DNA of 64,000 nucleotides from Kitagawia praeruptora (GCA_037693485.1 CM075346.1:95834501-95898500), one strand, 5' to 3'. Positions 35,937 to 47,530 are shown, numbered from the stretch's first letter. Translations and numbers: made by a program. Notes: generated by a model not told the origin, from the sequence alone.

Positions 35937-36437
35937 TGTTAGATATTGATTCAAGTGATGATCAGGATCTGGGCATTACTGATCAGATACTGATGCTGAC
36001 GTCATCAGTAATACAACGTCAGTATTGGACTATCATCAGGATTAGAAGCTGGTCAGTATTTCGTGAAGATTCTCATCAGACCAGAGATCAAGGAAGATTG
36101 ATATGTCGGTTCCTAGATTGTAGGAATGCAGCTATCATACAAGATATGCATTCAGAGATATATGTAATTGATTTAGAATATCTTGTAATTGATAGTGTAA
36201 CTGTGTACTCTATATAAACACAGTTTAGGTTTTACATTAGAGTAATCGCATATACGATTTATCTTGTAACCTAGCAGCTCTTAAGAACATAAGAATTTCT
36301 TAAGAGAGTTTTGTAACAGTTTTATATCAGATTTAATAAAGCTGTTATTGATTCATACTTGTGTTATTTGTTTAAGTCGAAAATCTTATACAATTGTATT
36401 CAACCCCCCTTCTACAATTGTTATTTACTGGACAACA
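35937..36437 (+). repeat. Element B 3' LTR (501 bp)
   Basis: Same length as the 5' LTR and about 99% identical by eye. The differences seen are CAAGAT/CAGGAT, GACAATC/GACTATC, ATTTTGT/ATTTCGT, GTATCC/GTATTC and GGGCAACA/GGACAACA. TGACGTCA is kept at 35997-36004. Confidence 0.95.
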
Positions 36438-36442
36438 ATTCC

Positions 36443-37758
36443 CAAGCCGAAGGAATAGATTATGATGAAACCTATGCACCAGTGGCTAGACTTGAGGCTA
36501 TAAGGATATTCTTGGCATTCGCAGCACATTCAAACTTCAAAGTTTATCAAATGGATGTCAAGAGTGCCTTCCTGAATGGCAAGCTGGATGAAGAGGTATA
36601 TGTAGAACAACCCCTGGCTTTGAAGATCCAGAATTCATGGATCATGTCTACTTTCTCTTCAAGGCAATTTATGGCCTTAAGCAAGCACCAAGAAAATGGT
36701 ATGACACTCTCTCTGAATTCTTACTTGAAAATGGTTTTGTTAGAGGTGTCATAGACAAAACTCTCTTCACAAAGAAACATAAGAATGATACAATATTATT
36801 CCAAGTCTATGTGGACGATATAATATTTGGGTCTACTAATGATCTTCTGTGCAAGAAATTTGCTAAGTTAATGCAGGGTAAATTTGAGATGAGCCTGATG
36901 GGTGAGCTGAAGTTCTTTCTTGGATTACAAGTAAGTCAAAGGACAGATAGAATTTTTATTTGTCAATCCAAGTATGTCAGAGAGCTCCTCAAGAAATATC
37001 AAATGGAGGACTCATCTTCAGCAAGAACACCATCATCAACAGCTGTGAAATTTGGAGCTTGTGAAAATTCTGCCAAGGTAGATATCACAAGCTACAGAGG
37101 TATGATAGGTTCATTACTTTACCTTACTGCGAGTAGACCTGATATTATGTATGCTACATGCTTGTGTGCAAGGTTCCAAGCGGATCCTAGAGATGTGCAT
37201 CTCATTGCTGTTAAACGAATCTTGAGATATCTTAAGGGTACACCTAACTTAGGTATTTGGTACCCTAAAGAATCTGGTTCTAACCTTGTTGGATATACAG
37301 ATTCAGATTATGCATTAAGTGTTGTAGACAGAAAAAGCACCTCTGGGAGTTGTCAATTCCTAGGTGGTAGGTTGGTCTCCTGGTACAGCAAGAAGCAACA
37401 AACAGTTTCCAACTCAACAGCTGAAGCTGAATACATAGCTGCTGGAAGCTTTTGTGCTCAGATCTTGTGGATTAGGAATCAGCTACGTGACTATGGCTTT
37501 GTACTTGACAATATTCCAATTCTGTGTGACAATACAAGTGCCATAGCAATCTCCAACAATCTTGTGCAGCATACGAGGACAAAGCACATCGACATCAGGT
37601 ATCATTTTATTCGAGAGCATGTCATGAATGGTACCGTGGAGTTACATTTTGTACCCACGGAAGAACAAACAGCAGATATTTTTACTAAGTCTCTTGACGA
37701 ATCCACATTCACCAGAATTGTTGGTGAATTGGGTATGTTAAATAGTCCTAGTAATTAA
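36443..37758 (+). pseudogene. Element A pol, 3' part: RT and RNase H
   Basis: Continues the gene broken by element B: EGIDYDETYAPVARLEAIRIF, QMDVKSAFLNG, then one missing base in a C-run near 36612, after which the frame is that of DHVYFLFKAIYGLKQAP. Catalytic YVDD is intact (FQVYVDDIIFGST). RNase H has GYTDSDYA, KSTSGSCQF, STAEAEYIAA and ADIFTKSL. It ends LGMLNSPSN at 37758. The only coding lesion seen in this part is the frameshift. Confidence 0.95.
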
Positions 37759-38254
37759 ACTAGTTAATATCTGAGGTTTGCTCTTTAATAATTTATAAGT
37801 GATTATTGTGTTTATATATATATATTTTAAATCACTTGTATAATTATTTTATCAAATTACCCCCTTGCTTGTCAATTCTAAAATGATGTCATTTTCTGTG
37901 TTATATATCTCTTCTTACTTCTTTTGAACTTGGAATAATTCATTTTGTTTAAAAATATTTTTCTCAAATTTTACAAGTAGTAAATTTGTGAGAAATCTAT
38001 TTTTCTTGAAAATGCTATTATTTTAAAGTCACTTTGAATTTTTGTATTGATTTAATAAGTCATATTTTCTCTTTAAATGATTTTCTATAAGAAAGTTATT
38101 TTATTAGAAAATATATAGATTTATTAAGTCACTGCAAATATTTATGTAAATTAGTATTATTTTATTCTTAAATTTGTAGTGTTTGTCCTTTTGGTATTAG
38201 TATTTTGTTTCCGCTTAAGGGATAACCTATGGTTATTTTAGTATTTTCTGTAAT
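37759..38254. other. Element A spacer between pol and element C
   Basis: AT-rich non-coding DNA of element A. No antisense ORF comparable to that in element B is seen here. The rest of the spacer continues after C (48738-48880). Confidence 0.6.
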
Positions 38255-39457
38255 TGATACGTGGATTTTATATCCACTTGGAACATTCTAAATTGGCTTA
38301 AATTGATTGTCTTGGGCTTAAGTTTCTGGTAGTTTTGATGTGTTTTGCTTAGTTGTGCAGATTTATGAGAATGTTGACTAAGGTGGATGCTTCTATAATT
38401 TTTGGGGAATTAATTGATTAAAATTCGGATTTCTGAGACGGTTGCGCAGTTTACACTGTTTTGGACATATCTGGAGTTCTAAAAGTCTGTTTTCAGCGAT
38501 CTTACTGCCCACGCGAAGCCTGGGATATTTTCTACAACTTGGGATAGGATTCCCACGAGCAAATTGCGCCGGGTAGGAGCAATCTGCGCGAAGAACAGAC
38601 TGCTGGGCGCAAGTTGCCCCTGAAAAATTACAGTTTTTACTATTTTGGCCATATCTTGAGTTCTACAACTCCGTTTGGGGCCCGTAAGCAGTCCACGCGA
38701 AGATAACGGAATTCTCTATCATTCTAAAATGGTCCAGATGTACAATTACTACTGGAACGGTCCTGAAAAACTGAAGAAAAGTCAACTACGAATTTTCCTT
38801 AAAAAACAGAATCAGTTTAGGAAACGTATTTTGCAGAAATTCTATTTTAACTCTATTTTGGGTATTTTCTTGCTGGGCAAGACTTCTAGAGCCTATATAA
38901 ACACATCCAACCCTTGTAATCATCATCATTAGGAGTAGAACCATTACATATCAATTACTTTAGTTTATTTGTATTTTTTCATACTTTGTTTTTATCATGG
39001 TTTCATCAGATCCCATGATGACGAGAGGTTCGATTATGAACTAATCGTTGTCATGGGATTCTAACGGATTTATTTATGGAGCTTTAGTATCTTGATGCTT
39101 TAAAGATCTGTGTGTGATGTATATTTGATATCCTCGTATGGTTGTGTTTCATGTATTTAGATGCGTAGCTAACATCTAATTTGTTAATCTCTTGTGAAGC
39201 GAGAGTGGATCTTGAGATTTAGAACTTGCCATGCTAGCATAGGATAGGTTGATGTTTTAACATCATGATTTGTGGCGTCAATAGAGATATTATGCTGCCC
39301 TGTGTGATCAATGTGGATAACTTGTTCTTCAACCGTTATGTTTTCAAATTCTATAGAGATATAGGGTCTAAGCATAATTGGTGTCTATTCATCTTCTATT
39401 TCTTTTGTGGATGTATGTTTAGTTTGGTATACGTATACTGAGAAGTAGCGTGTACTT
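38255..39457 (+). repeat. Element C 5' LTR
   Basis: Starts TGATACGTGG. TATATAA at 38894-38900 lies within CCTATATAAACACATCC. A 12-bp palindrome GTATACGTATAC is close to the end (about 39428). The shared sequence with the 3' LTR stops at GTGTACTT. A block at about 38730-38870 is much more diverged from the 3' LTR than the rest. Confidence 0.9.
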
Positions 39458-39501
39458 TTCAACATCAGCAACCTACTCCTACTTTTCAGTCAGATGATGA
39501 T

Positions 39502-40215
39502 TTGAAGGAGATTAGGAAGGAGATTAGGATGCTTGCAGAGAATAATGAGAAGCTTATCAAATCTATGGGGACATTAGCTGCTCAAGTTTTGAGAGTCTTG
39601 GAACAAGAGAATCAGCAATTCATACCAGAAGCAATTCCAGAAAATACCGATGACTTGGAGCAAGGTACTGCATGCATAATTGAAGAAGACAAATTCCAAG
39701 AGGAGGAGAGTGTTCACAAGCCATGTGAGGAATTTGATCAAGCTAGTGAGGTGGATGATTTGGAAGGGGCACTATTTGAGACAGACACTGATGAGCTACG
39801 CAAATTTCAAGAATTGTTATGTGCGAACCAAGAGGACACTGATGAGCTACGCAAATTTCAAGAATTGGTATGTGCGAACCAAGAGGATGAAGAACATGGG
39901 AAAGATGCAGGTCATCTACTTGTCTCAGAGTATAAAGATGGAGGTAGCGCATTAGAGCCAATGGAGGAAGTTCTCTTTGAGGAACCAAAGGCTTCAGCAA
40001 CTTACATTTACCCTCCTCCATTATATTCAAGCGAAGCCCGCGAGTGTGTGTTGTTCTACAAATTGACAGATTTTGGGTCAACAGACGAAGGCATTGGAAT
40101 TGGTTATAGCTGTTATACGAATAGGCCAAGCGAGGAGAAAGGGCAGAAAGTGTGCTGTCGTGATGACAATGAAGTCTCGCGAAGAGAGGACCAGACGAAC
40201 TATTATCATCCTTAG
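39502..40215 (+). CDS. Element C ORF, unrecognised (237 codons)
   Basis: Open frame of 237 codons. It begins with a coiled-coil-like stretch (KEIRMLAENNEKLIKSM) and is then strongly acidic (Glu/Asp/Gln), with two copies of a 17-residue unit containing DTDELRKFQEL. The frame is open upstream of the first ATG to about the LTR edge (QPTPTFQSDDDLKEI), so it may be the C-terminal part of a longer Gag-like protein whose start was deleted. I see no known domain. It ends about 50 bp before the GGGAGGCAACCC motif. Confidence 0.5.
   Translation: MKEIRKEIRMLAENNEKLIKSMGTLAAQVLRVLEQENQQFIPEAIPENTDDLEQGTACIIEEDKFQEEESVHKPCEEFDQASEVDDLEGALFETDTDELRKFQELLCANQEDTDELRKFQELVCANQEDEEHGKDAGHLLVSEYKDGGSALEPMEEVLFEEPKASATYIYPPPLYSSEARECVLFYKLTDFGSTDEGIGIGYSCYTNRPSEEKGQKVCCRDDNEVSRREDQTNYYHP
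39784..39885 (+). repeat. 51-bp tandem duplication in the element C ORF
   Basis: Two near-identical 51-bp units start at 39784 and 39835 (GACACTGATGAGCTACGC). They differ at one base (TTGTTATG versus TTGGTATG). The length is a multiple of three, so the frame is kept. Confidence 0.93.
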
Positions 40216-40522
40216 TGGAGACTTGGAAGTAACGTCAAGCTATTGACGTTAAAGAAGCGCTTGGTGGGAGGCAACCCGCATTAGTGTAGGAAAAAAAAAA
40301 TTGAGTGTTGTAGGAAAAAAAAAAAAGGAATTTGTGTAGTGAAAAAAAAAAAAAATCTATGCAAAAAAAAAAATAAAAAAATTCACGAAAATTTCCAACA
40401 GAAACCAGTCCAGGCCGCAGCGCAAGTTTTGGAGATGCGGGCGGGCACCATTCAAGTCAACTGGCGCGTGAATTCAACTCCTCAGGTAAAGTTTTTTGTG
40501 GTTTTTGGCCACGATCCATCTT

Positions 40523-43500
40523 TTTTTTTTTGACGAAAAAGGAATTTATATATTGTTCAAGTCAGCCACCAAAACATAATTCAAATTGACAGGAACAGAC
40601 CTCCCATCAATAAATCGACCTGGGAAAGAACGTGACTCTCTCGCTATCAAGTGAGCAGCCATGTTAGCAGATCGTTTAATGAAAAACAATGCAATGTTTA
40701 ACTCTTTAATCAAACTCCGACATTCCATGATTACCCGTCCAAATGGAGAACGCATACTAACTTCACTTCTAACTGCTTGGACAACTGCTAAGCAATCAGA
40801 TTCTATTGTGACCCTCTGCCATTTTTTTGATTTACACCAACTAAGCGCCTCCTTTACCGCTATTGCTTCTGCGAAGGCAGCTCGCACATCTCCCTGATAC
40901 AGCTCCGACTTACCAAAAAGCACCTCTCCTTTCTCATTTCTGGCCAACAGACCCACTCCATATGTCGAGCTCTCAGCAAATAACGCGGCATCGACTGTTA
41001 TCTTGACTTCATCTGTTAAAGGTCGTACCCATTTCTGAGCCCCATCTCCCTGTTCTACGAACTGATATAGAGCCTGAGTAGTATTTTTCTGGGCACTACT
41101 CCAATCTGCAAGATACTGCTTCATCGACGTCACTACATTGTTTACCGACGACTCCTTATTATCCCACACCAAGCTATTTCTGGCCTTCCAAATACCCCAA
41201 CACAGCGTAACTATCTCCCCATACTCTCCCTTATCAACAAGCTTGAACATCTGACTAAGCCACTCCGCAAAGCTACTCACCCTCTCCCCCTGATACACCC
41301 TACCCCTTCTTCTCCAACACCGCACTGCAAAAGAACAATCTACTAAAGCATGCTGGACAGTTTCTTCTCCTCTATTGCATACTGGGCAGCTAGTCGTTAC
41401 AGGAACATACTTTTTGTACAGATTGATTTTAGTAGGAAGACTCTGAGTAAGCGCCCTCCACACCATGTTCAACACCTTAGGAGGGGCCTTAATTTTCCAC
41501 ACCTGATGACAAATATTGTTGGTCGTCAAGTCAGTCCATAGCCCCTTCTGCTTCTGCAACAAATTGTATGCACTTTTCACGGAATACTCTCCTGTATGCT
41601 CTTCGCTCCAATAGACACTATCAGCCTCATCATTGCTCCCTATGGGTGTATCTAAAATACATTGCTGATCCCTGGTGTTGAACAGGTCCTTTATTACGTC
41701 TGGGTCCCATTCTCTCCCTCCTTCCAACATCAACGATGATACTGTCATTCCTTCAAGCCCCTGTAATTCACTTGTGATATACGGATTAGCCTTACTTTGA
41801 ACCCATGGTTGCCCCATAACTTTAATATCCCTTCCAGAACCTATACTCCACCTGGCCCCATCCATAACAATCTTTTTGGCCTCCCATATACTTTTCCACA
41901 CAAAACTGGGATTGCATCCCAACTCTGCTTCAAAAAAATGTTTATTCGGGAAGTAACGCGCTTTAAAAATTCTGCTAACCAAACTCTGGGGTCTGGTCAC
42001 AAACCTCCATCCTTGTTTTCCCAGAAGAGCTAGATTAAAGGATCGGAAGTCCCTAAAACCCAACCCACCATCATATTTATGCTTACTCATTCTCTCCCAA
42101 CTTAACCAATGAATCCCCGATCCAGAATTAGAACTTCCTCTCCACCAATATTTAGACAGGCTTCTTTCAAAATCCTTGGTAATTTCTAAAGGTAGTAAGA
42201 ACACGCTCATAGCATATGTGGGAAGAGCTTGAGCAACATTCTTAATTAACACTTCTCTACCAGCTTGTGTGATCCAACCTTCTTTCCACGACAAGACCCT
42301 GTTTTTCACCTTCTCTTTAAGAAAACCCAGTACACTTGATTTATTACGACCCACAATGTTTGGCAAGCCCAGATAAGTGCTGTTTTTATCTGCTTCACTC
42401 ATTTGGAGAATCTGACAGATGTTCGTTCTGCATTCCTGAGACACATTTGTGCTAAATAAAATTGACGACTTTGCTACATTTACCTTTTGCCCTGAAGCCT
42501 CCTCAAAAATCTGCAGAATATCATTCATCCGCATTGCTTCTATTTCATTTGCCTTGCAGAATAAATAGCTATCATCTGCAAATAGCAAATGATTAACTCT
42601 TGGAGCATTACGACAAACTCGAATCCCCTGGATCATTTTTTGCCTTTCAAATTTCCTGAGCAGTGCTGAGAGGCCCTCTGCACACAGTATGAATAGATAA
42701 GGTGACAAAGGGTCACCTTGTCGAAGTCCACGACTTGGAAAAATTGGACCCATTTCCCTACTTCCGTGATTTATGCCGTAAGAGACTGAATTGACACATT
42801 GAAGAATTAAATGTACCCACCAGTTATGAAAGCCGAATTTACACATTACTTCTCTCAAAAAGTCCCACTCAATTCTGTCATAAGCCTTACTCATATCAAT
42901 TTTGAGAGCCATACTACCTTCTTTACCTCTGCGTTTTCTTTTCAAAAAATGAGTCATCTCATATGCCACCATGACGTTATCTGTAATAAGTCTTCCGGGA
43001 ACGAAAGCGCTTTGATATTCAGACACCACCCCATCAAGAATATGCTTCATTCTGTTTGCCAAAACTTTTGTAATAATCCTCACCAGAACATTACACAAAG
43101 ATATAGGGCGTAGATCACCCACAGTAGTTGGGCTTTTCTTCTTTGGAATGAGTACAATATTTGTTCTGTTTAAATCATTTGGCATAACCCCTTCATGAAA
43201 AAAATTTCTCACCAGCTGGACTACATCCTTGCTCACTATTGCCCAATGCTTTTGGTAAAAAGCTGGAGTCATACCATCAGGGCCCGGTGATTTGTCTGGG
43301 TTCATTTGAAACAGGGCACGTTTGACCTCCTCTTCTGTTACTTCCCTAAGCAACTCTACATTTTGCACTTCTGTGACTACACTCTCTATACATTCAACAA
43401 CCTCTTGACCGTTCGATTGTGTAGCTGTGAACAAGTGATTAAAATGCTCTACTATGTGCTCTGCTAACCCCGTATCCCAATCAATCCAGTTCCCCTCCCA

Positions 43501-45112
43501 ATTCTTAAGTTTATGAACCTGATTAATTCTCCTTCTAGCACTAGCTGAGGCATGGAAGTATTTACTGTTCCTATCGCCTGAATGCAACCATAACTGTTTC
43601 GACCTTTGCCTCCAGAAAATTTCTCTTTGTTCCAGAATTAGGGACATTTGTTTTTTCATATCCTTATATTTCTCGATCGAGTCTGCATCCATTCTCCTTC
43701 TCAACTTCTTTAATTCCACCTTGCAACTATTTATCCTACTACTGAACTTCCCAGTAACTTCCTTTCCCCATTGACCCAATTTATCGCTGCATATATTAAC
43801 CTTGTGCTGTATGTCTCCATCCCCCCCTTCTTCCCAAGCTTCTTGAACTATCTGTTTACACAAAGGCTCAGTGAGCCATGCATTTTCAAAACGCAAATTA
43901 CGTCTCCCCACCACCTTCTCCTTCTCTTCTGGTAACAATAGTAACGGACTATGATCCGATGGGCTGGCTTCCAAATTGTATAACTTTGCAAGCGGAAACA
44001 AATTCAACCACTGCAATGTTGTCACTACTCTGTCCAATCTAACTTCCATCCACTCACTAGTACCCCTGCCCCGCTCCCATGTGAATTGATGCCCCATCAT
44101 ATCCATGTCTATTAAGCCTGTTTCAATTAATACTTCATTGAAGCCTTCTATCAACCAGCTCGGGTACGGTGCACCACCCTTCTTATCCCTTTGTGAAATA
44201 ACGTTGTTCATGTCCCCACACACACACCAAGGCAAGTTTGAGTCTCTTGCTAACGTTCTAAGAAGATCCCAGGTCTTCCGTCTTTGAGTTCTATCCGGCT
44301 CCCCATAAATCCCCGTTAGCCTCCAACTCGCTTTACCCTCTCTACTAACCTCCACATCTATATGATTTCGTGAGGAACTTCGAAACCGTACTTGATCTCT
44401 GAATCGCCACAGCAACGCAAGCCCACCACTACGCCCCTGAGAATCAACTACTAACAGACCTTCAAACCCCAATCTTCTTCTTACAGACTCCATTTTTCCT
44501 TTATTATCCATTGTCTCACACAAAAAAATAAAAGACGGCCGTTCTTGTCTCACGACTTCTTCTAGGAATCGAGAATTCGAGGCTAGGCCAATTCCTCGAC
44601 AGTTCCAGCTAATTAAACTCATAATCCTGGGCGGGCTACCTTGGACAGAGAAAAATGCGACGGAAAACCAGACTTTCAATCTCTTTATCTTCGAAAACCA
44701 AGCCTTCCAAACGTCCGCTAATATCAGCTATACTCACCAAAGTAAAAACTTACACTGCTCACAGAATTCCCACAATCAGAGACTCTCACAAACATGGAGA
44801 GAAAAACGAAACTTGTCACATGAACAAGACTATAAACATGCACAGAAAGGCATGACTCGGTGTGGACTTTTATCAAACAGGTTGGCTACATGTATTCACC
44901 CCTTGTCTTAAAAGATTATCTTTTTAAATAGAATAAGAAGTTTAGAGAGAGGTGAAGGGAGAGAAGTAGATGAAGAAGTGATAGAAATTAGGATGTGAGA
45001 GATGGATTAAAGGTGCAGGGCGGAGAAGGGTTGCGGCGACTACAAGAGAGAGACTCTCATTTGATGTATGGTAAGATTGAACAATATTTATGCGTATAAA
45101 ATTTAAGAACTT
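40523..45112 (-). mobile_element. LINE D: L1-type element with intact ORF2, inserted in C
   Basis: Minus-strand LINE. Its poly(A) tail appears as a T-run at about 40521-40531. The flanks carry the 15-bp duplication GCCACGATCCATCTT (40508-40522, 45113-45127), interrupted at no position. It holds a 433-bp 5' region and one intact ORF2; a full ORF1 is absent. In the 5' region, a short minus-strand frame (44636-44737; DISGRLEGLVFEDKEIESL) may be a stub of ORF1. The intact ORF and perfect target duplication make it the youngest-looking insertion here, and it is nested at the third level (A > C > D). Confidence 0.93.
40546..44679 (-). CDS. LINE D ORF2: APE endonuclease, reverse transcriptase, RNase H (1,377 codons, intact)
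   Basis: Uninterrupted ORF. The likely real start is the internal Met at 44622 (MSLISWNCRGIG), where the endonuclease fold begins; the 19 codons before it look like leader sequence. Endonuclease motifs in order: SWNCRG, FLCETM, GIYGEP, CGDMNN, SDHSPL. Reverse transcriptase: KSPGPDGM, LRPISLCN, SRGLRQGDPLSPYLF and catalytic FADD (LLFADDSYLF). A zinc-finger-like CPVCNRGEETVQHALVDC follows. The C-terminal RNase H has DAALFAESSTYGVG, AEAIAVKEAL and TIESDCLAVV. This composition matches complete plant L1 ORF2. All key acidic residues that I can locate are present, so it could encode an active enzyme; that it is expressed is not shown. Confidence 0.95.
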   Translation of the reverse strand: MKVWFSVAFFSVQGSPPRIMSLISWNCRGIGLASNSRFLEEVVRQERPSFIFLCETMDNKGKMESVRRRLGFEGLLVVDSQGRSGGLALLWRFRDQVRFRSSSRNHIDVEVSREGKASWRLTGIYGEPDRTQRRKTWDLLRTLARDSNLPWCVCGDMNNVISQRDKKGGAPYPSWLIEGFNEVLIETGLIDMDMMGHQFTWERGRGTSEWMEVRLDRVVTTLQWLNLFPLAKLYNLEASPSDHSPLLLLPEEKEKVVGRRNLRFENAWLTEPLCKQIVQEAWEEGGDGDIQHKVNICSDKLGQWGKEVTGKFSSRINSCKVELKKLRRRMDADSIEKYKDMKKQMSLILEQREIFWRQRSKQLWLHSGDRNSKYFHASASARRRINQVHKLKNWEGNWIDWDTGLAEHIVEHFNHLFTATQSNGQEVVECIESVVTEVQNVELLREVTEEEVKRALFQMNPDKSPGPDGMTPAFYQKHWAIVSKDVVQLVRNFFHEGVMPNDLNRTNIVLIPKKKSPTTVGDLRPISLCNVLVRIITKVLANRMKHILDGVVSEYQSAFVPGRLITDNVMVAYEMTHFLKRKRRGKEGSMALKIDMSKAYDRIEWDFLREVMCKFGFHNWWVHLILQCVNSVSYGINHGSREMGPIFPSRGLRQGDPLSPYLFILCAEGLSALLRKFERQKMIQGIRVCRNAPRVNHLLFADDSYLFCKANEIEAMRMNDILQIFEEASGQKVNVAKSSILFSTNVSQECRTNICQILQMSEADKNSTYLGLPNIVGRNKSSVLGFLKEKVKNRVLSWKEGWITQAGREVLIKNVAQALPTYAMSVFLLPLEITKDFERSLSKYWWRGSSNSGSGIHWLSWERMSKHKYDGGLGFRDFRSFNLALLGKQGWRFVTRPQSLVSRIFKARYFPNKHFFEAELGCNPSFVWKSIWEAKKIVMDGARWSIGSGRDIKVMGQPWVQSKANPYITSELQGLEGMTVSSLMLEGGREWDPDVIKDLFNTRDQQCILDTPIGSNDEADSVYWSEEHTGEYSVKSAYNLLQKQKGLWTDLTTNNICHQVWKIKAPPKVLNMVWRALTQSLPTKINLYKKYVPVTTSCPVCNRGEETVQHALVDCSFAVRCWRRRGRVYQGERVSSFAEWLSQMFKLVDKGEYGEIVTLCWGIWKARNSLVWDNKESSVNNVVTSMKQYLADWSSAQKNTTQALYQFVEQGDGAQKWVRPLTDEVKITVDAALFAESSTYGVGLLARNEKGEVLFGKSELYQGDVRAAFAEAIAVKEALSWCKSKKWQRVTIESDCLAVVQAVRSEVSMRSPFGRVIMECRSLIKELNIALFFIKRSANMAAHLIARESRSFPGRFIDGRSVPVNLNYVLVADLNNI

Positions 45113-45127
45113 GCCACGATCCATCTT

Positions 45128-47530
45128 GTACGTGAATGTTATGTGTTATATATATAGTATATATTAAATATTATTCCTCTCCCAATTCAATTCCAACTCC
45201 TTTTCTAATTATTTTCTCCACCTAAAATCCTAATTCTAGCCCCATATTAATTCCAAATTATTCCCAATCCATCTCCTATTTCATATTTTATTTTATTTTA
45301 TTTATTTCATTTATTTTTATTTTTATTTTTATTTTTTTATTATTAATTTCCCCCCCCCAAATATATATACCCACATATACATACAAATCCAATTCCTTTT
45401 CTACTTCTTTAAATCTCTAAAAATTCAATTCTAAAGAGGAATTAATTGCAAGTTCACCTCTTCGATTCGTATTGGGTAAATCTTTTTCTCTAATTTTATT
45501 TTTATTACGAATTTGTGTTCTTGTAAATTGGGATTTTGTATTATTCTTGGAATTTGGGCTATTTGTGGTGTGATATTGCTTGGTAATTATTGGTGGAGCT
45601 TCTTGTGAGTTGGGTATTGATTCTTATGGCTCCTAAGCGTGGGAGAGGTGGTGCTAGTGTTGTGAAATTTTTGTCTCCCGCATGATTCATTCGAGGATGA
45701 GGACTTGCAGGTTTGTTTCTGCTATCCCTTGTATTTACTTCCATTCAATGAGGACATTGAATATTTTAAGTTTGGGGGTGGTTTGAGGGATAAGTAGTGT
45801 ATATTTATGTGATTGTTAGTCATTGTGTTCATGTAGGATTTCATGCTTTGCATATTAGTAGTAGTAAATTATGCATTTATGTTCGTGTTATCTACGTTTG
45901 TTTCATATAGGACATTCTGTTTTTATGTTGTATATCATGTGGGTTCATAATAGTTGCATTTGCACCCATGCTTGATAGGATTTTGTGTTGTTGACGCTTT
46001 TGATTGAGAAGTGATATGCTTTGTTCTTGTGCACACACATACACTAGTAAGTTGAAGCTAGTAGACTTATTGAATGTTGTAAGTGATTAGAAGGACATGA
46101 ATATGTGCAAGTTGATTTAGTTTGCATGCTTTGAATACAAGTTGGTGCATTAGAGAGATTTTTGCTTGGGATTGAGTATGTTTTCCACCAAGTGAGATTT
46201 TGAGCCTTATTGCATATTTTTTGCAATTTATTCGTTTGCTTGAGTGTCCACGGATTGTTTGCATTGCTAGCAGTTGTTTGAGGTCTTTCTTGAAACGCAT
46301 GACATTATTTGACGATTAAAATGATAAAGGCATTAGGATTAACCGCATATTTTCCCATATTACCATACCATATTTACATGATCAATTAGTTAACCCGTTG
46401 AGCTTAATCCTATTTTTTCGGTGACATACCACATTACTTGCCTAGACCTTTTTCTTTTATTGGCCTTACATTAATTTGAACCCACATTGTCAAAGGCTAG
46501 TAGAGTGCTTAAGGGAGTAATAAGGTGTGCAAGGAGGGGATTATTGTTGGTCTTACTTTTGGGGGAAATATTGAAAATTGGGTTTGGTTGTGTATTTGAT
46601 AGTCGGTATGTGTAATAAAATTGTGGGATCATTGTTATTGTTTATAAATTATTGTTTGTGTATATTTAGCTCTCGAAAAAAAAAAGAAAAAAAAAAGAAA
46701 AAAATATATATTATGAGAGCATATTTGTGTTTATTGTGATCCTACTTCAGTCGACTAGTCGAGTGTTTTTGTTGGAAGAATAATAGATTATGTGGGGGGA
46801 AATAGGGTGTTGTGTATGATTTATTATAAGTTCTTACTAGCTTTTGACACTTCACCTGTTTTGGCTTATTTGACATACCTTGTCCCTAGCCTCGTTACAA
46901 CCCAATTAAAGACCTTTTGATTATCGTCATTGATGTATGTTGTGTTAAGAGTTAGATTGATACCAAATGTCAAGCATGTTTATGATTTTGTTGGAATTGA
47001 GTGATACACTTACCCTTGTTCTTGAGTGAATATTCTTTTATGAGTGGATTGTGAGTGTTTGCTTGTTCTTGCGTATGAGATCCCGAGTGTTGTCTCAAAG
47101 ATGTACTCTTGTAGGCTTAGCATGTTTACTAACTTATTCTTACACTTGACATGGGCTTGTGAGAACTTATGCATGTTCATTGAGTAGACTATGTGAATAC
47201 TTGCACTTTCGACACCAAGACGTTGCGTATTTACTTTGATTCTTAAGTTGATATGGCATGAGAGGATTTGAAGGTATGGTAGATTAGATTAATTGCATTT
47301 TCATTTAGTTGCATTCATGCATTGCATTGCATTAGGTTATATGGATTTTGTGGGTACATTCACTATAGGCCCTCACGAGACCTTACTCGTCCACTAGGGC
47401 TGCCTAGGGGTTTAAAGGGCTTGTTGCATATGCCAAATGCAACCGTGATCACCTACGGAAGTGGTACTAGTTAGTTAGATAGTGTAATTGTTTATGCTTG
47501 AGGACAAGCATCGGTTTAAGTTTGGGGGTG
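45128..47530 (+). other. Element C 3' internal region, non-coding
   Basis: No coding domain. A short ATG frame at 45628 (MAPKRGRGGASVVKF) ends within about 20 codons. AAGTTTGGGGGTG occurs near 45765 and again at the 3' LTR. An A-rich low-complexity run lies at 46675-46710. The region ends CTTGAGGACAAGCATCGG before the polypurine tract. Confidence 0.65.

Larger units (their letters stand above)
23300..36437 (+). mobile_element. Element B: Ty1/copia (SIRE-like) retrotransposon with third ORF and antisense unit
   Basis: A complete 13.1-kb element flanked by ATTCC (23295-23299, 36438-36442), inserted in A's RT region. The 501-bp LTRs (23300-23800, 35937-36437) differ at only about 5 positions, so the insertion is recent compared with A. 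Order: primer site, gag with three zinc knuckles, pol, a 1.2-kb spacer with an antisense ORF, a roughly 1,720-codon ORF3, polypurine tract. GGGGGAG tracts recur in the integrase-RT linker (27590, 27711, 27759) and before the LTR (35928). Gag, pol and ORF3 all carry stops or frameshifts, so it was probably mobilised by a relative or has decayed since. Confidence 0.95.

Noticed and set aside
39743..40129. 128-codon minus-strand ORF in element C
   Set aside because: A mirror of the acidic plus-strand ORF and its 51-bp duplication; no independent support.
40260..40380. A-runs as the poly(A) tail of another retroposon
   Set aside because: Several interrupted A-runs lie inside element C's internal region without target duplications; low-complexity sequence is the simpler reading.
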